Shown: positions 55,324-63,457 of the stretch, one piece after another
Position numbering within the stretch: position 1 is the first letter of the stretch
Layout: every line of letters begins with the position of its first letter
Assembly (NCBI RefSeq): GCF_009930795.1
Contig: NZ_CP017146.1
Span: 1,922,001-1,986,000, forward strand
Reading direction: 5' to 3'
Source: Marisediminicola antarctica
Lineage (GTDB): Bacteria > Actinomycetota > Actinomycetes > Actinomycetales > Microbacteriaceae
Length of the DNA stretch: 64,000 bases
Notes under the pieces: model-generated
What the model saw: only the letters and a program-made list of their open reading frames with translations
What the model was told of the DNA's origin: nothing
Databases searched by the model: none
Program-made: the position numbers and the translations under genes

Positions 55324-55695
55324 TTACTTCACGAACGGGATCGTCAGCGGGTAGGTGTAGTACTGGCCGTTGTTGGCAGCGACGGCCGCGATGATGCTGA
55401 AGACCAGGACCGCGATGGTGACCGCGGCAAGCACGAGAAAACCGACGAGCACGATGATCAGCGCGCTGCCGATCGCGGCGGCGATCAGCATCGTCAGCTG
55501 GAAGTTCAGGGCCGTCACACTGTGCGCGCGGATGAACGGGCCGCGGTCCTTGAAGACGAGGAACACGATCAGGGCGGGAATCACGCTGAAGAAAATCCCG
55601 CCGATGTGGGTGAGGGTCGCGTAGAGCTTCTCGTCGCTCGGGCTGAGCGGCTGCGGCGCGCTGGAGTAGGCGTTGTGAGGATTGTCGCTGGACAT
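55324..55695 (-). CDS. DUF4870 membrane protein
   Basis: A 123-residue protein of the DUF4870 family with a polar, proline-rich N-terminus and three to four helices. The conserved core is THIGGIFFSVIPALIVFLVFKDRGPFIRAHSVTALNFQL. Function unknown. It is convergent with hemW (7 bp between stops) and lies 78 bp downstream of a paralogue in the same orientation, so the pair arose by tandem duplication. Confidence 0.85.
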   Translation of the reverse strand: MSSDNPHNAYSSAPQPLSPSDEKLYATLTHIGGIFFSVIPALIVFLVFKDRGPFIRAHSVTALNFQLTMLIAAAIGSALIIVLVGFLVLAAVTIAVLVFSIIAAVAANNGQYYTYPLTIPFVK

Positions 55696-55773
55696 GAGGA
55701 CTCCCTTGACTGGTTACTCAACATTAAATCACTAAGGTCGTGGCGATGCGCCCCCCACCCAGCAAAACGGCTG

Positions 55774-56136
55774 CTACTTGATCAGGCGTAGAGAGAAGGG
55801 GTAGCGGTAGCCGATCCGGCCCTTGGTCTTGAGATACGCGAGGATCGAGAAGACGATGCGTGCCGCGTACACGGCAGGGACGATGACAAAGCCGATCAGC
55901 ACCGGCATGAGAATGTACCCGACGAGCTCGGCGATGGCCGCCGTGATCTGGAAGTTCAGCGCCTCCTTGCCCTCGGCGTTGGTGAACGATCCGCGATCCT
56001 TGTAGACAAGCCAGATGATGAGGGACGGCAGGATGCCGAGGACACCGCCGAGGTGCGCGAACGACCCCCACTGCAAGTCGTCACTCGGGGTCAGCGGGGC
56101 GCGCGGCGGCGGGGCGCTCTGGCTGGGGTTCGTCAT
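55774..56136 (-). CDS. DUF4870 membrane protein (paralogue)
   Basis: A 120-residue protein with the same layout as its neighbour: FAHLGGVLGILPSLIIWLVYKDRGSFTNAEGKEALNFQI and further helices. ATG 56136 has GAAAGG at about 7 nt; the frame is open to 56253 but would then overlap the hrcA promoter. Divergent from hrcA. Confidence 0.82.
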   Translation of the reverse strand: MTNPSQSAPPPRAPLTPSDDLQWGSFAHLGGVLGILPSLIIWLVYKDRGSFTNAEGKEALNFQITAAIAELVGYILMPVLIGFVIVPAVYAARIVFSILAYLKTKGRIGYRYPFSLRLIK

Positions 56137-56221
56137 CGGGGGCCTTTCTGAAAGTGGGGGGAAGGCACACGCTACTGCCCGGTATTGGCCGCGTGCAACG
56201 CCCGCCGAGCGGTCCCCGGGA

Positions 56222-56227
56222 TACAAT
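56222..56227 (+). promoter_or_regulatory. -10 box of hrcA
   Basis: TACAAT directly adjoining the CIRCE operator, so repressor binding would block the transcription start. Confidence 0.5.
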
Positions 56228-56253
56228 TGGCAGTCACGTTGTGTGAGTGCCAA
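56227..56253 (+). promoter_or_regulatory. CIRCE operator upstream of hrcA-dnaJ
   Basis: TTGGCAGTC-N9-GAGTGCCAA, an inverted repeat of 9-bp arms with one mismatch, against the consensus TTAGCACTC-N9-GAGTGCTAA. It is the binding site of HrcA, which is encoded immediately downstream, so the operon is autoregulated. Confidence 0.9.
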
Positions 56254-56274
56254 GACTGGAAGGGCTGGTGGAGC

Positions 56275-57318
56275 ATGGTCTCTGACCGCAGCCTCGAGGT
56301 GCTCCGCGTCATCGTGCAGGACTACATCGCGTCACGGGAACCGGTCGGGTCCCGCTCGATCGTCGAGCGTTACTCCTTCGGAGTGTCTGCCGCCACGATC
56401 CGCAACGACATGGCCATCCTCGAAGAGGAGGAGCTCATCGTCGCACCGCACACCTCGTCGGGCCGCATCCCGACCGACAAGGGGTACCGCGTGTTCGTCG
56501 ACCAGCTCACGGACCTTCGGCCGCTGACGAGCGCGCAACGCCAAGCGATCGAGACCTTTCTTGGGCAGTCGACCGACCTCGACGAGGTGCTCGCCCGCAC
56601 GGTGCGCCTGCTCTCGCAGCTCACCCACCAGGTTGCGCTTGTGCAGTACCCGACGCTCGGCCACTCCCGCATCCGCCACCTCGAGCTCGTTCCGCTCTCG
56701 AGCACCCGGGTGATGATCGTGCTCATCACCGATACCGGCCGGGTCGACCAGCGCATCATCGAGGTGAGTGATACTCCGGTGGACGACACCTTCCTCGCCG
56801 AATTGCGCGCCCGGCTGAATGCGGCGCTCGGCGGACTGGGCCTCACCGACGCCGCCGCCGCGTTGGCGACCTTCGGGGACCAATTCGCGCCCACTCGGGC
56901 CCCCGTCGTCGCTCCGGTCGTCTCGAGCCTCATGGAGCTTGTCGTCGCCGGACGGCAGGACAAGCTGCTGATGGCGGGCGCAGCGAACCTCGCGCGCACC
57001 GAGGAAGATTTCAGCGGCAGCATCTACCCTGTGCTTGAGGCCATCGAGGAGCAGGTCACGCTGCTCCGGCTCTTCGGCGAGATGGCTCCCGGCCCGGACG
57101 GCTTCTCGGTGAGCATCGGTCGGGAGAACGCCTCGTTTGGCCTGGGGGAGACCTCGGTGCTCACGAGCGGATATACGGCATCGGGCGGCGACCTTGCGAG
57201 GCTCGGCGTTCTCGGGCCCACCCGAATGGACTACTTGAACAACATGGCGGCCGTGAGGGCCGTCGCGCGCTACCTGTCTCGCCTGCTCGGCGACGACCAC
57301 AACGACGACGGGCGCTGA
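56275..57318 (+). CDS. hrcA: Heat-inducible transcription repressor HrcA
   Basis: A 347-residue repressor of class I heat-shock genes. The winged-helix part (about 1-75, VSAATIRNDMAILEEEELI...HTSSGRIPTDKGYR) is followed by a GAF-like and dimerisation domain. The length is normal. GGTGGAG precedes the ATG. A CIRCE element lies 22 bp upstream. Next to dnaJ, the usual actinobacterial pair; groEL and grpE are elsewhere. Confidence 0.95.
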   Translation: MVSDRSLEVLRVIVQDYIASREPVGSRSIVERYSFGVSAATIRNDMAILEEEELIVAPHTSSGRIPTDKGYRVFVDQLTDLRPLTSAQRQAIETFLGQSTDLDEVLARTVRLLSQLTHQVALVQYPTLGHSRIRHLELVPLSSTRVMIVLITDTGRVDQRIIEVSDTPVDDTFLAELRARLNAALGGLGLTDAAAALATFGDQFAPTRAPVVAPVVSSLMELVVAGRQDKLLMAGAANLARTEEDFSGSIYPVLEAIEEQVTLLRLFGEMAPGPDGFSVSIGRENASFGLGETSVLTSGYTASGGDLARLGVLGPTRMDYLNNMAAVRAVARYLSRLLGDDHNDDGR

Positions 57319-57382
57319 TCGGGCTCTGCCCCGGCAGACGACCCGTCCCACGCATCCGACAGCAATCCAGAGGGAAAAACAA

Positions 57383-58489
57383 TTGGTAGACCATTACGAG
57401 ACGCTCGGCGTCCCCCGCGAGGCGACATCCGACGAGATCAAGAAGGCGTACCGCCGCCTCGCCCGCCAGTTGCACCCCGATGTGAACCCGGGTGCCGACG
57501 CGTCGGAGAAGTTCAAGTCGGTCACGCACGCCTATGACGTGCTCTCCGACGCGAAGTCGCGCCAGCAGTACGACCTCGGCCCGCAGCCGAGCTTCGGCGG
57601 ACAGAACTTCGGCGGCTTCGGCGACATCTTCGAGACCTTCTTCGGCGGGGGAGCGAGCGGCGGGCGGTCCGGCCCGCGCAGCCGCCGCGAGCGGGGGCAG
57701 GACGCCCTCCTCCGCGTCGAGGTCGACCTTGAGGAGATCATCTTCGGAACCGCCCGCGACCTCGAGGTCGACACCGCGATCCTCTGCGAGACCTGCCAGG
57801 GCTCGTGCGCGGCGCCTGGTACCCACGCCGTGACCTGCGACATCTGCCGCGGAACCGGTCACATCCAGCGCGCCGTGCGCAGCCTTCTCGGCAACGTGAT
57901 GACCTCGAGCCCCTGCGGCACGTGCCGCGGCTACGGCACGATCATCCCCAACCCGTGCCCGACCTGCCAGGGTCAGGGACGCGTTCGCGCGCGCCGCAAG
58001 ATCCCGGTCGACATCCCGGCGGGAGTTGACACGGGCCTGCGCCTGCAGATGCCGTCGCAGGGCGAGGTCGGCCCGGCTGGCGGGCCCAACGGCGACCTCT
58101 ACCTCGAGATCAAGGTGCGCCACCACGAGGTATTCAGCCGCAACGGCGACGACCTCCTCGCGACGCTCGAACTGCAGATGACCGACGCGATCCTCGGGAC
58201 GACGACGACGCTGGAGGCGCTCGACGGCGACGTCGAGCTGGACATCAGGCCGGGAACCCAGAACGCCGAGATCATCACGATCAAGGACCGTGGTATCACC
58301 CGGCTGCGCGGCTCCGGTCGCGGTGACCTCAAGATCGGCATCCAGGTCACGACACCGACGAAGCTGAGCCACAAGGAGCAGGAGGTCATCAGGCAGTTCG
58401 CGCGCTCCCGCAAGGCGCACCCGCCGACGCTGACCCAGTTCCAGCAGGGCCTCTTCCAGAAGCTGCGCGAGCGCTTCCTGAACCTGTAG
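57383..58489 (+). CDS. dnaJ: Chaperone DnaJ
   Basis: A 368-residue type I Hsp40. The J-domain with HPD (near residues 33-35) is followed by a short glycine/phenylalanine-rich part (FGGQNFGGFGDIF), the zinc-binding domain with four cysteine motifs (CETCQGSC, CDICRGTG, CGTCRGYG, CPTCQGQG) and the substrate-binding domains. The first cysteine motif lacks its usual terminal glycine (CxxCxGxC). It starts at TTG with AGAGGG upstream; no ATG or GTG fits better. Confidence 0.93.
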   Translation: MVDHYETLGVPREATSDEIKKAYRRLARQLHPDVNPGADASEKFKSVTHAYDVLSDAKSRQQYDLGPQPSFGGQNFGGFGDIFETFFGGGASGGRSGPRSRRERGQDALLRVEVDLEEIIFGTARDLEVDTAILCETCQGSCAAPGTHAVTCDICRGTGHIQRAVRSLLGNVMTSSPCGTCRGYGTIIPNPCPTCQGQGRVRARRKIPVDIPAGVDTGLRLQMPSQGEVGPAGGPNGDLYLEIKVRHHEVFSRNGDDLLATLELQMTDAILGTTTTLEALDGDVELDIRPGTQNAEIITIKDRGITRLRGSGRGDLKIGIQVTTPTKLSHKEQEVIRQFARSRKAHPPTLTQFQQGLFQKLRERFLNL

Positions 58490-58539
58490 GTGGCGTCTTC
58501 GGGCGCTGGCACTCGACGTGCGGTCCGCCGAGCGGCCGG

Positions 58540-58656
58540 TAGACCCGGTCGCTCGCTCGCTCGCTGACGGTCGGAGCGGTCGCTCCCTGGGTCACTCTCG
58601 AGGGTCGCTCTCTTTCGCTCTCTGTCGCTCTCTGTCGCTCTCCGCGGTCGCTCTCC
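58540..58656. repeat. Low-complexity GCTC-rich repeat
   Basis: Many imperfect copies of TCGCTC and TCGCTCTCTG in a row, ending at the first 95-bp inverted-repeat element. Confidence 0.6.
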
Positions 58657-58657
58657 G

Positions 58658-58752
58658 CCGGAAATTCAGGAAGTGTGCATACTGGCCGTCGTGCTGGCAA
58701 GCAGCTACGGCGAGGCGCGGTCCAGTAGCTTGCTGGTTTCCTGAATTTCCGA
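58658..58752. repeat. 95-bp element with 15-bp terminal inverted repeats, copy 1
   Basis: Begins CCGGAAATTCAGGAA and ends TTCCTGAATTTCCGA. The interior is GC-rich and only partly like the other copies. Confidence 0.85.
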
Positions 58753-58893
58753 CACGTGGTGCCCGCCGCCGCCCGCAGCTTGCCAGCTCGGGGAGGCCGC
58801 CCCCAAATGCGGCGCACCTGGTTGTGCTGCCTGTGGCTGGCCCAAGTGCATCCACGGCATGGGCCACACTAGGTGAGTAGCCACCGCTTCATG

Positions 58894-58987
58894 TCGGAAA
58901 TTCAGGACATGTGTGCGCGGCCCGTCGCTCCGGGCAGCATCCACATGACCTTCGCCGGACAAGGGTCACGGATTCCTGAATTTCCGA
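58894..58987. repeat. 94-bp element with terminal inverted repeats, copy 2
   Basis: Begins TCGGAAATTCAGGAC and ends TTCCTGAATTTCCGA; starts 236 bp after copy 1. Confidence 0.85.
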
Positions 58988-59130
58988 CGCGAGGCGAGTG
59001 CGGCCGCCCCCAGCGGGCCGAAGGGGAGGGAAGCAACCGCCGATCTGGCATCCCCGCCGAGCATCCGCGGTCAGTGCGGGTCCGCGTGCGGCTCGAGGCT
59101 CCGGCATCCGACGCCCCCCCCCCCCGATAG

Positions 59131-59224
59131 TCGGAAATTCAGGAAATGCGCACGCTCCCCGGGCGGAAGGCAGCACCTACGGGGTCCGACGGGGCGCGTG
59201 CTTGACGGGTTCCTGAATTTCCGA
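59131..59224. repeat. 94-bp element with terminal inverted repeats, copy 3
   Basis: Begins TCGGAAATTCAGGAA and ends TTCCTGAATTTCCGA, a perfect 15-bp inverted pair; starts 237 bp after copy 2 and ends 95 bp before rsmE. Confidence 0.85.
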
Positions 59225-59318
59225 CGGCACGGGGTACGTGGAGCGGTCCGGGGGACAGCGGCCAGCTGCGCCGCCACCCCGATGCTCGCCACCAGCGCGA
59301 ATCTGCAAGGCTGGCCCG

Positions 59319-60047
59319 ATGGCGCATTTCTACCTCAGCGAGGACACCACTCAGGCCACGGCCGGCGACCGCATCACGATAGTCGGGCCCGAGGCGCGGC
59401 ATGCCGTGACGGTCAGCCGCGTGCAGGCCGGCGACCGGCTGATCGTGGGCAACGGCGCGGGCCTCGTCGCGCACGGCACGGTTGTCACCGCCGAGCCGGG
59501 CGAGCTCACCCTGACCGTGGAGGAGACCACCACGACACCTCCCGCACAACCGGCCGTGTTTCTCGCCCAGGCCCTCGCGAAGGGCGATCGCGACGAGTAT
59601 GCGGTGCAGGCCGCGAGCGAGCTCGGTGTCGACGGGGTGATCCCGTGGTCCGCACAGCGCTCGATCGTCAAGTGGGAGGGCCCGAAGGTCAAAAAGGGTC
59701 ATGAGCGCTGGTCGGCGATCGTGCGCGAGGCGACCAAGCAGTCCATGCGTTCCTGGCTTCCGGATGTCGCGCCGCTCGTGTCGACGAAGCAGCTCGCCCT
59801 GCTCGCGGGCTCGACGCGGATGCTGGTGCTCGAGCCGACCGCGCAACTGCGCTTGAGTGAGGTGCGTCCCGACGAGCGCGACATCGTGCTCGTCGTCGGC
59901 CCCGAGGGCGGGATCGCGCCAGGAGAGCTCGCGCTGCTGACCGCCGGCGGCGCCGAACACGTCCGCCTCGGCGACACCGTGTTGCGCACGAGTACCGCCG
60001 GGCCCGCCGCGATCGCCGTACTCAACATCGCGCTGGGCCGCTGGTAG
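59319..60047 (+). CDS. rsmE: 16S rRNA (uracil-1498-N3) methyltransferase
   Basis: A 242-residue SPOUT-class methyltransferase that modifies U1498 of 16S rRNA. An N-terminal PUA-like domain (about 1-70) precedes the knotted SAM-binding domain with VVGPEGGIAPGEL near residue 193 and LGDTVLRTSTAGPAAI near 218, where LRTST replaces the commoner LRTET. ATG 59319 with AAGG about 9 nt upstream gives the family N-terminus AHFYL. Followed by HIT, phoH, ybeY and era in the usual order. Confidence 0.93.
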   Translation: MAHFYLSEDTTQATAGDRITIVGPEARHAVTVSRVQAGDRLIVGNGAGLVAHGTVVTAEPGELTLTVEETTTTPPAQPAVFLAQALAKGDRDEYAVQAASELGVDGVIPWSAQRSIVKWEGPKVKKGHERWSAIVREATKQSMRSWLPDVAPLVSTKQLALLAGSTRMLVLEPTAQLRLSEVRPDERDIVLVVGPEGGIAPGELALLTAGGAEHVRLGDTVLRTSTAGPAAIAVLNIALGRW

Positions 60048-60188
60048 CGGAGCACCGTTCGCGTCGAGTCGCCCGTCGATGTCACTCGGGGATCCCGGAG
60101 GCGGCCGGGCTGGGCGGGTCGTGGCCGGCCGCATGATCCCACCGCACACCGATTCGTCTACCCGGACCTCTCACCTATCTTCACGGCT

Positions 60189-60194
60189 TACGCT
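60189..60194 (+). promoter_or_regulatory. -10 box of the leaderless HIT-phoH-ybeY transcript
   Basis: TACGCT, six bases, then the ATG of the HIT gene; no Shine-Dalgarno. Confidence 0.55.
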
Positions 60195-60200
60195 AGAGCC

Positions 60201-60557
60201 ATGTCAGAAAACGGCCCATCGATCTTCAGCCGCATAGTCGCGCGCGAGATCCCTGCCGACATCGTTTTCGAAAGCGATTCGATCATCGCGTTCCGGGACA
60301 TCGCCCCCAAGGCGCCGGTGCACCTGCTGGTCGTTCCGAAGACCGAGGCGTTCGCGAACGTCGTCGAACTGGCAGCGGGCGACCCGGCCCTGCTCGCCGA
60401 ACTCGTCGCCACGGCGGATCGCTTGGCGCAGGAATTTTCCAACGGCGAGTTCCGGTTGGTCTTCAACACCGGCCCCAGCAGCGGCCAGACCGTATTTCAT
60501 GTTCACGCCCACGTCTTGAGCGGGGCACTCGAGGAAGGCTCCCTTGGCAGGCAGTGA
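60201..60557 (+). CDS. HIT-domain protein (HinT-like)
   Basis: A 118-residue histidine triad protein with the active site HVHAHV near residues 99-104 and the family start FSRIVAREIPADIVFE. Members hydrolyse adenosine phosphoramidates or other nucleoside-phosphate conjugates. It overlaps the phoH-like gene by 14 bp and is the first gene of the operon leading to era. Confidence 0.93.
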   Translation: MSENGPSIFSRIVAREIPADIVFESDSIIAFRDIAPKAPVHLLVVPKTEAFANVVELAAGDPALLAELVATADRLAQEFSNGEFRLVFNTGPSSGQTVFHVHAHVLSGALEEGSLGRQ

Positions 60558-61659
60558 CAGCATCGGCGGCGCCGCATCCCGCGGTGATGCCCCCCACAGC
60601 GTCAGGATGCAGGTTGACGGAGTCGCCATGGTGCGACTGCTCGGGCCGCAGGACCGATTCCTGAAAACGATCGAGAAGCAGCATCCGAGGGTCGACGTGC
60701 TCGTGCGCGGCAATGAGATCACCCTCTCGGGTGAGCCCGCGGATGTGCGTGCGGCGGAGCGACTCGTCGAGGAGCTCGTGCTCATGGTGCGCGGCGACCG
60801 TGAACTCGGCGATGACGAGGTGGCGACGTCCGCCCGCATGCTGGAACGCGACCAGAGCTCCAGCCCGGCCGAGGTGCTGAGCCAGGCCATCCTGACGGGG
60901 CGCGGCCGGAGCATCCGCCCCAAGACCCTCGGGCAAAAGCTGTATGTCGACGCGATCGACCAGCACACGATCGTGTTCGGCATCGGCCCGGCCGGAACGG
61001 GGAAGACCTACCTCGCGATGGCGAAGGCCGTGCAGGCGCTGCAGCGCAAGGAGGTCGAGCGCATCATCCTGACGCGCCCGGCCGTCGAGGCCGGCGAACG
61101 TCTCGGCTACCTGCCCGGCACTCTGACCGACAAGATCGACCCGTACCTGCGGCCGCTCTATGACGCGCTCAACGAGATGATGGACCCGGAGATCGTGCCG
61201 AAGCTGCTCGCGGCCGGCACGATCGAGGTCGCCCCACTCGCCTACATGCGTGGGCGCACGCTCAACAACGCTTTCATTGTGCTCGACGAGGCGCAGAACA
61301 CCACCCCGGAGCAGATGAAGATGTTCCTGACCCGACTCGGCCACGGCTCGCGCATCGTCGTCACCGGCGACGTGACCCAGATCGACCTGCCCACCGGCGC
61401 GAGCGGGCTGCAGCTGGTCACCCGGGTGCTCAGCGAGGTCGACGACATCCATTTCGCCCGGCTTACGAGCGAAGACGTCGTGCGTCACAGCCTCGTCGGC
61501 CGCATCGTCGACGCCTACACGAAGTACGACGCCGAGCGGCAGGCGCAGCGCTTCGAGCGAGAGCAGGCCGTCGAGTTCGCCAACCGTGCCGAGCGCAGGG
61601 CCGGCGACCGTGGCGGCCAAGCACCACAAGACAGACGATCCAAGGGATGGCGCCGCTAG
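60544..61659 (+). CDS. PhoH-like ATPase
   Basis: A 371-residue protein with a KH-like N-terminal part (about 25-85) and the PhoH ATPase domain: Walker A GPAGTGKTYLA near residue 149 and the Walker B form VLDEAQNTTPEQMKMFL near 245. It starts at TTG inside the HIT gene, supported by GAGGAAGG at 6-7 nt. The C-terminal tail is basic. It is almost always next to ybeY and thought to act in RNA metabolism; the activity is inferred from the family. Confidence 0.92.
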   Translation: MAGSDSIGGAASRGDAPHSVRMQVDGVAMVRLLGPQDRFLKTIEKQHPRVDVLVRGNEITLSGEPADVRAAERLVEELVLMVRGDRELGDDEVATSARMLERDQSSSPAEVLSQAILTGRGRSIRPKTLGQKLYVDAIDQHTIVFGIGPAGTGKTYLAMAKAVQALQRKEVERIILTRPAVEAGERLGYLPGTLTDKIDPYLRPLYDALNEMMDPEIVPKLLAAGTIEVAPLAYMRGRTLNNAFIVLDEAQNTTPEQMKMFLTRLGHGSRIVVTGDVTQIDLPTGASGLQLVTRVLSEVDDIHFARLTSEDVVRHSLVGRIVDAYTKYDAERQAQRFEREQAVEFANRAERRAGDRGGQAPQDRRSKGWRR

Positions 61660-62124
61660 ATGTCGATCGAGATCAACAACGAATCGGGCGTCGCCGTCGA
61701 CGAGGCCGCGCTTCAGCGTCTGGCGACGTTCGCGCTCGACCAGCTCCACGTGCATCCCGACGCGGAACTGGCGATCCTCGTTGTGGATGAGGCGGCCATG
61801 GAGCAGCTTCATGTGCAATGGATGGACGAGCCGGGACCGACCGACGTGCTGAGTTTTCCGATGGACGAGCTGCGCCCGGGAACCGACGACTTCCAGACCC
61901 CCGCCGGACTTCTCGGCGATATTGTGCTCTGCCCCCAGGTCGCGATCGCGCAGGCCGAGACCGCCGGGCACAGCCCGATGGACGAGATGCTCATGCTCAC
62001 GACGCACGGCCTGCTCCACCTGCTCGGCTTCGACCATGCCGAACCGGACGAGGAAAAGGAGATGTTCGGGATCCAGCGCGAAATTCTCGCCGGTTTCTCC
62101 ATCGACGAACGACGATCGAGGTAG
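61660..62124 (+). CDS. ybeY: Endoribonuclease YbeY
   Basis: A 154-residue metal-dependent RNase for 16S rRNA 3'-end maturation and ribosome quality control. The zinc site is THGLLHLLGFDH (three histidines) near residues 112-123, and PTDVLSFPMDE near 58 is the second family mark. It starts directly after the phoH-like stop without gap. Confidence 0.95.
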   Translation: MSIEINNESGVAVDEAALQRLATFALDQLHVHPDAELAILVVDEAAMEQLHVQWMDEPGPTDVLSFPMDELRPGTDDFQTPAGLLGDIVLCPQVAIAQAETAGHSPMDEMLMLTTHGLLHLLGFDHAEPDEEKEMFGIQREILAGFSIDERRSR

Positions 62125-62128
62125 CCGC

Positions 62129-63457
62129 GTGATCGCTGCCTTCATCAGCATCGCCATCGTGCTGGTGATCCTCGGCGGGCTTCTCGCCGCGGCGGATGCT
62201 GCCCTCTCGGTGACGTCCAGGGCCGACCTGCTCGAAATTGCCTCGACAGCGAAGGCACGCAGCTCTCTTCTGGGCATCGCCGCGGACGTCACCGCCCACG
62301 TCAACGCCATCAATTTCACCCGCGTCGTCGCCGAGACCACGACCGCGGTTCTCGTCACGCTCTCGTTCGCCTCCCTGTTCGAGCAGCTCTGGGTCGCCCT
62401 GCTCGTCTCGGCGGCCACGATGACCCTCGCTTCGTTCGTTCTTGTCGGCTCGAGCCCGCGCAGCGTCGGCCGGGAGCACTCCACCCGCATCCTGCGCGTG
62501 TCGGCGCCCGTCATCCGCGCCAACCGGGTAGCTCTCGGACCCATCGCCGACGCCCTCGTCGCGATCGGCAACCGGGTCACTCCGGGGCGGCCGAAGTCGA
62601 CGTCGTTCTCGTCCGAGGAGCAGCTGCTGAGCATGGTCGACGAGGCCACAGAGCTCGAGGTGCTCGAGGAGGAGGACCGCGAGCTCATCCACTCGATCTT
62701 CGAGTTCAGCGATACCTTTGTGCGGGAGATCATGATCCCGCGCACCGACATGATCACCGTCGACGGCGACGCGAGCATCGGGTCGGCGATGGGCCTTTTC
62801 CTCAGCCGGGGGACGTCCCGGATGCCCGTGATCGGTGAGGACATCGACGAGGTGCTCGGCATCCTGTACCTGCGCGACATCGCCAGGCTCAGCTACGAGA
62901 AACCACTCGGCGCCGGGTCGATCACGGTCGCCGAGCTGGCCCGCCCAGCGATATTCGTGCCGGAATCGAAGAAGGCCGACGACATGCTGCGGCAGATGCA
63001 ACTCGAGTCGAACCACCTCGCGATGGTCGTCGACGAGTACGGCGGCATCGCGGGGCTCGTGACGATGGAGGACCTCATCGAGGAGCTCGTCGGCGACATC
63101 TCGGACGAGTACGACCGCGCGGTCGCCCTCATCGAGGACCTCGGCGATGGCCGCTACCGGGTGAGCGCCCGGCTGCCCGTCGACGAGCTCGGCGAGCTGT
63201 TCCAGATCGACCTCGACGACGACGACGTCGACTCGGTGGGCGGCCTGCTCACCAAGGCCCTCGGCCGACTTCCGCTTCCCGGCTCGCGTGCGGCCTACTC
63301 GGGCCTGATTCTCGTGGCGGAGCGCACCGAGGGACGCCGCAAGCGGCTGAGTACGGTGCTCGTGCAGCGAGACCAGGCCCTCATCGACGCGCAGGCCGCA
63401 TTCGGCAAACCAGCAACTACCAACGGCACGAACAACGGAGACGATAATGACGACTGA
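62129..63457 (+). CDS. CNNM/CorC-type transporter-associated protein with CBS pair
   Basis: A 442-residue membrane protein: a DUF21/CNNM membrane domain (three to four helices in residues 1-120), two CBS domains (about 205-330, beginning IMIPRTDMITVDGDASIG) and a C-terminal CorC_HlyC domain (about 345-430). Relatives take part in magnesium or cobalt export; the name hemolysin is historical. GTG 62129 lies 4 bp after ybeY. Its end overlaps era by 11 bp. Confidence 0.9.
   Translation: MIAAFISIAIVLVILGGLLAAADAALSVTSRADLLEIASTAKARSSLLGIAADVTAHVNAINFTRVVAETTTAVLVTLSFASLFEQLWVALLVSAATMTLASFVLVGSSPRSVGREHSTRILRVSAPVIRANRVALGPIADALVAIGNRVTPGRPKSTSFSSEEQLLSMVDEATELEVLEEEDRELIHSIFEFSDTFVREIMIPRTDMITVDGDASIGSAMGLFLSRGTSRMPVIGEDIDEVLGILYLRDIARLSYEKPLGAGSITVAELARPAIFVPESKKADDMLRQMQLESNHLAMVVDEYGGIAGLVTMEDLIEELVGDISDEYDRAVALIEDLGDGRYRVSARLPVDELGELFQIDLDDDDVDSVGGLLTKALGRLPLPGSRAAYSGLILVAERTEGRRKRLSTVLVQRDQALIDAQAAFGKPATTNGTNNGDDNDD

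Larger units (their letters stand above)
58490..59318. other. Gene-free 829-bp stretch between dnaJ and rsmE
   Basis: No credible gene. It holds a GCTC/TCGCTCTC-rich low-complexity part (about 58540-58656), three 94-95-bp elements with terminal inverted repeats at a 236-237-bp period, and a 12-nt C-run at 59114-59125. Open frames here are short, and none has a good start. Confidence 0.8.

Noticed and set aside
58540-59224. CRISPR array or integron cassettes in the dnaJ-rsmE gap
   Set aside because: Only three units with a 236-bp period, inverted rather than direct short repeats, no cas genes, no integron integrase and no ORF-sized cassettes.
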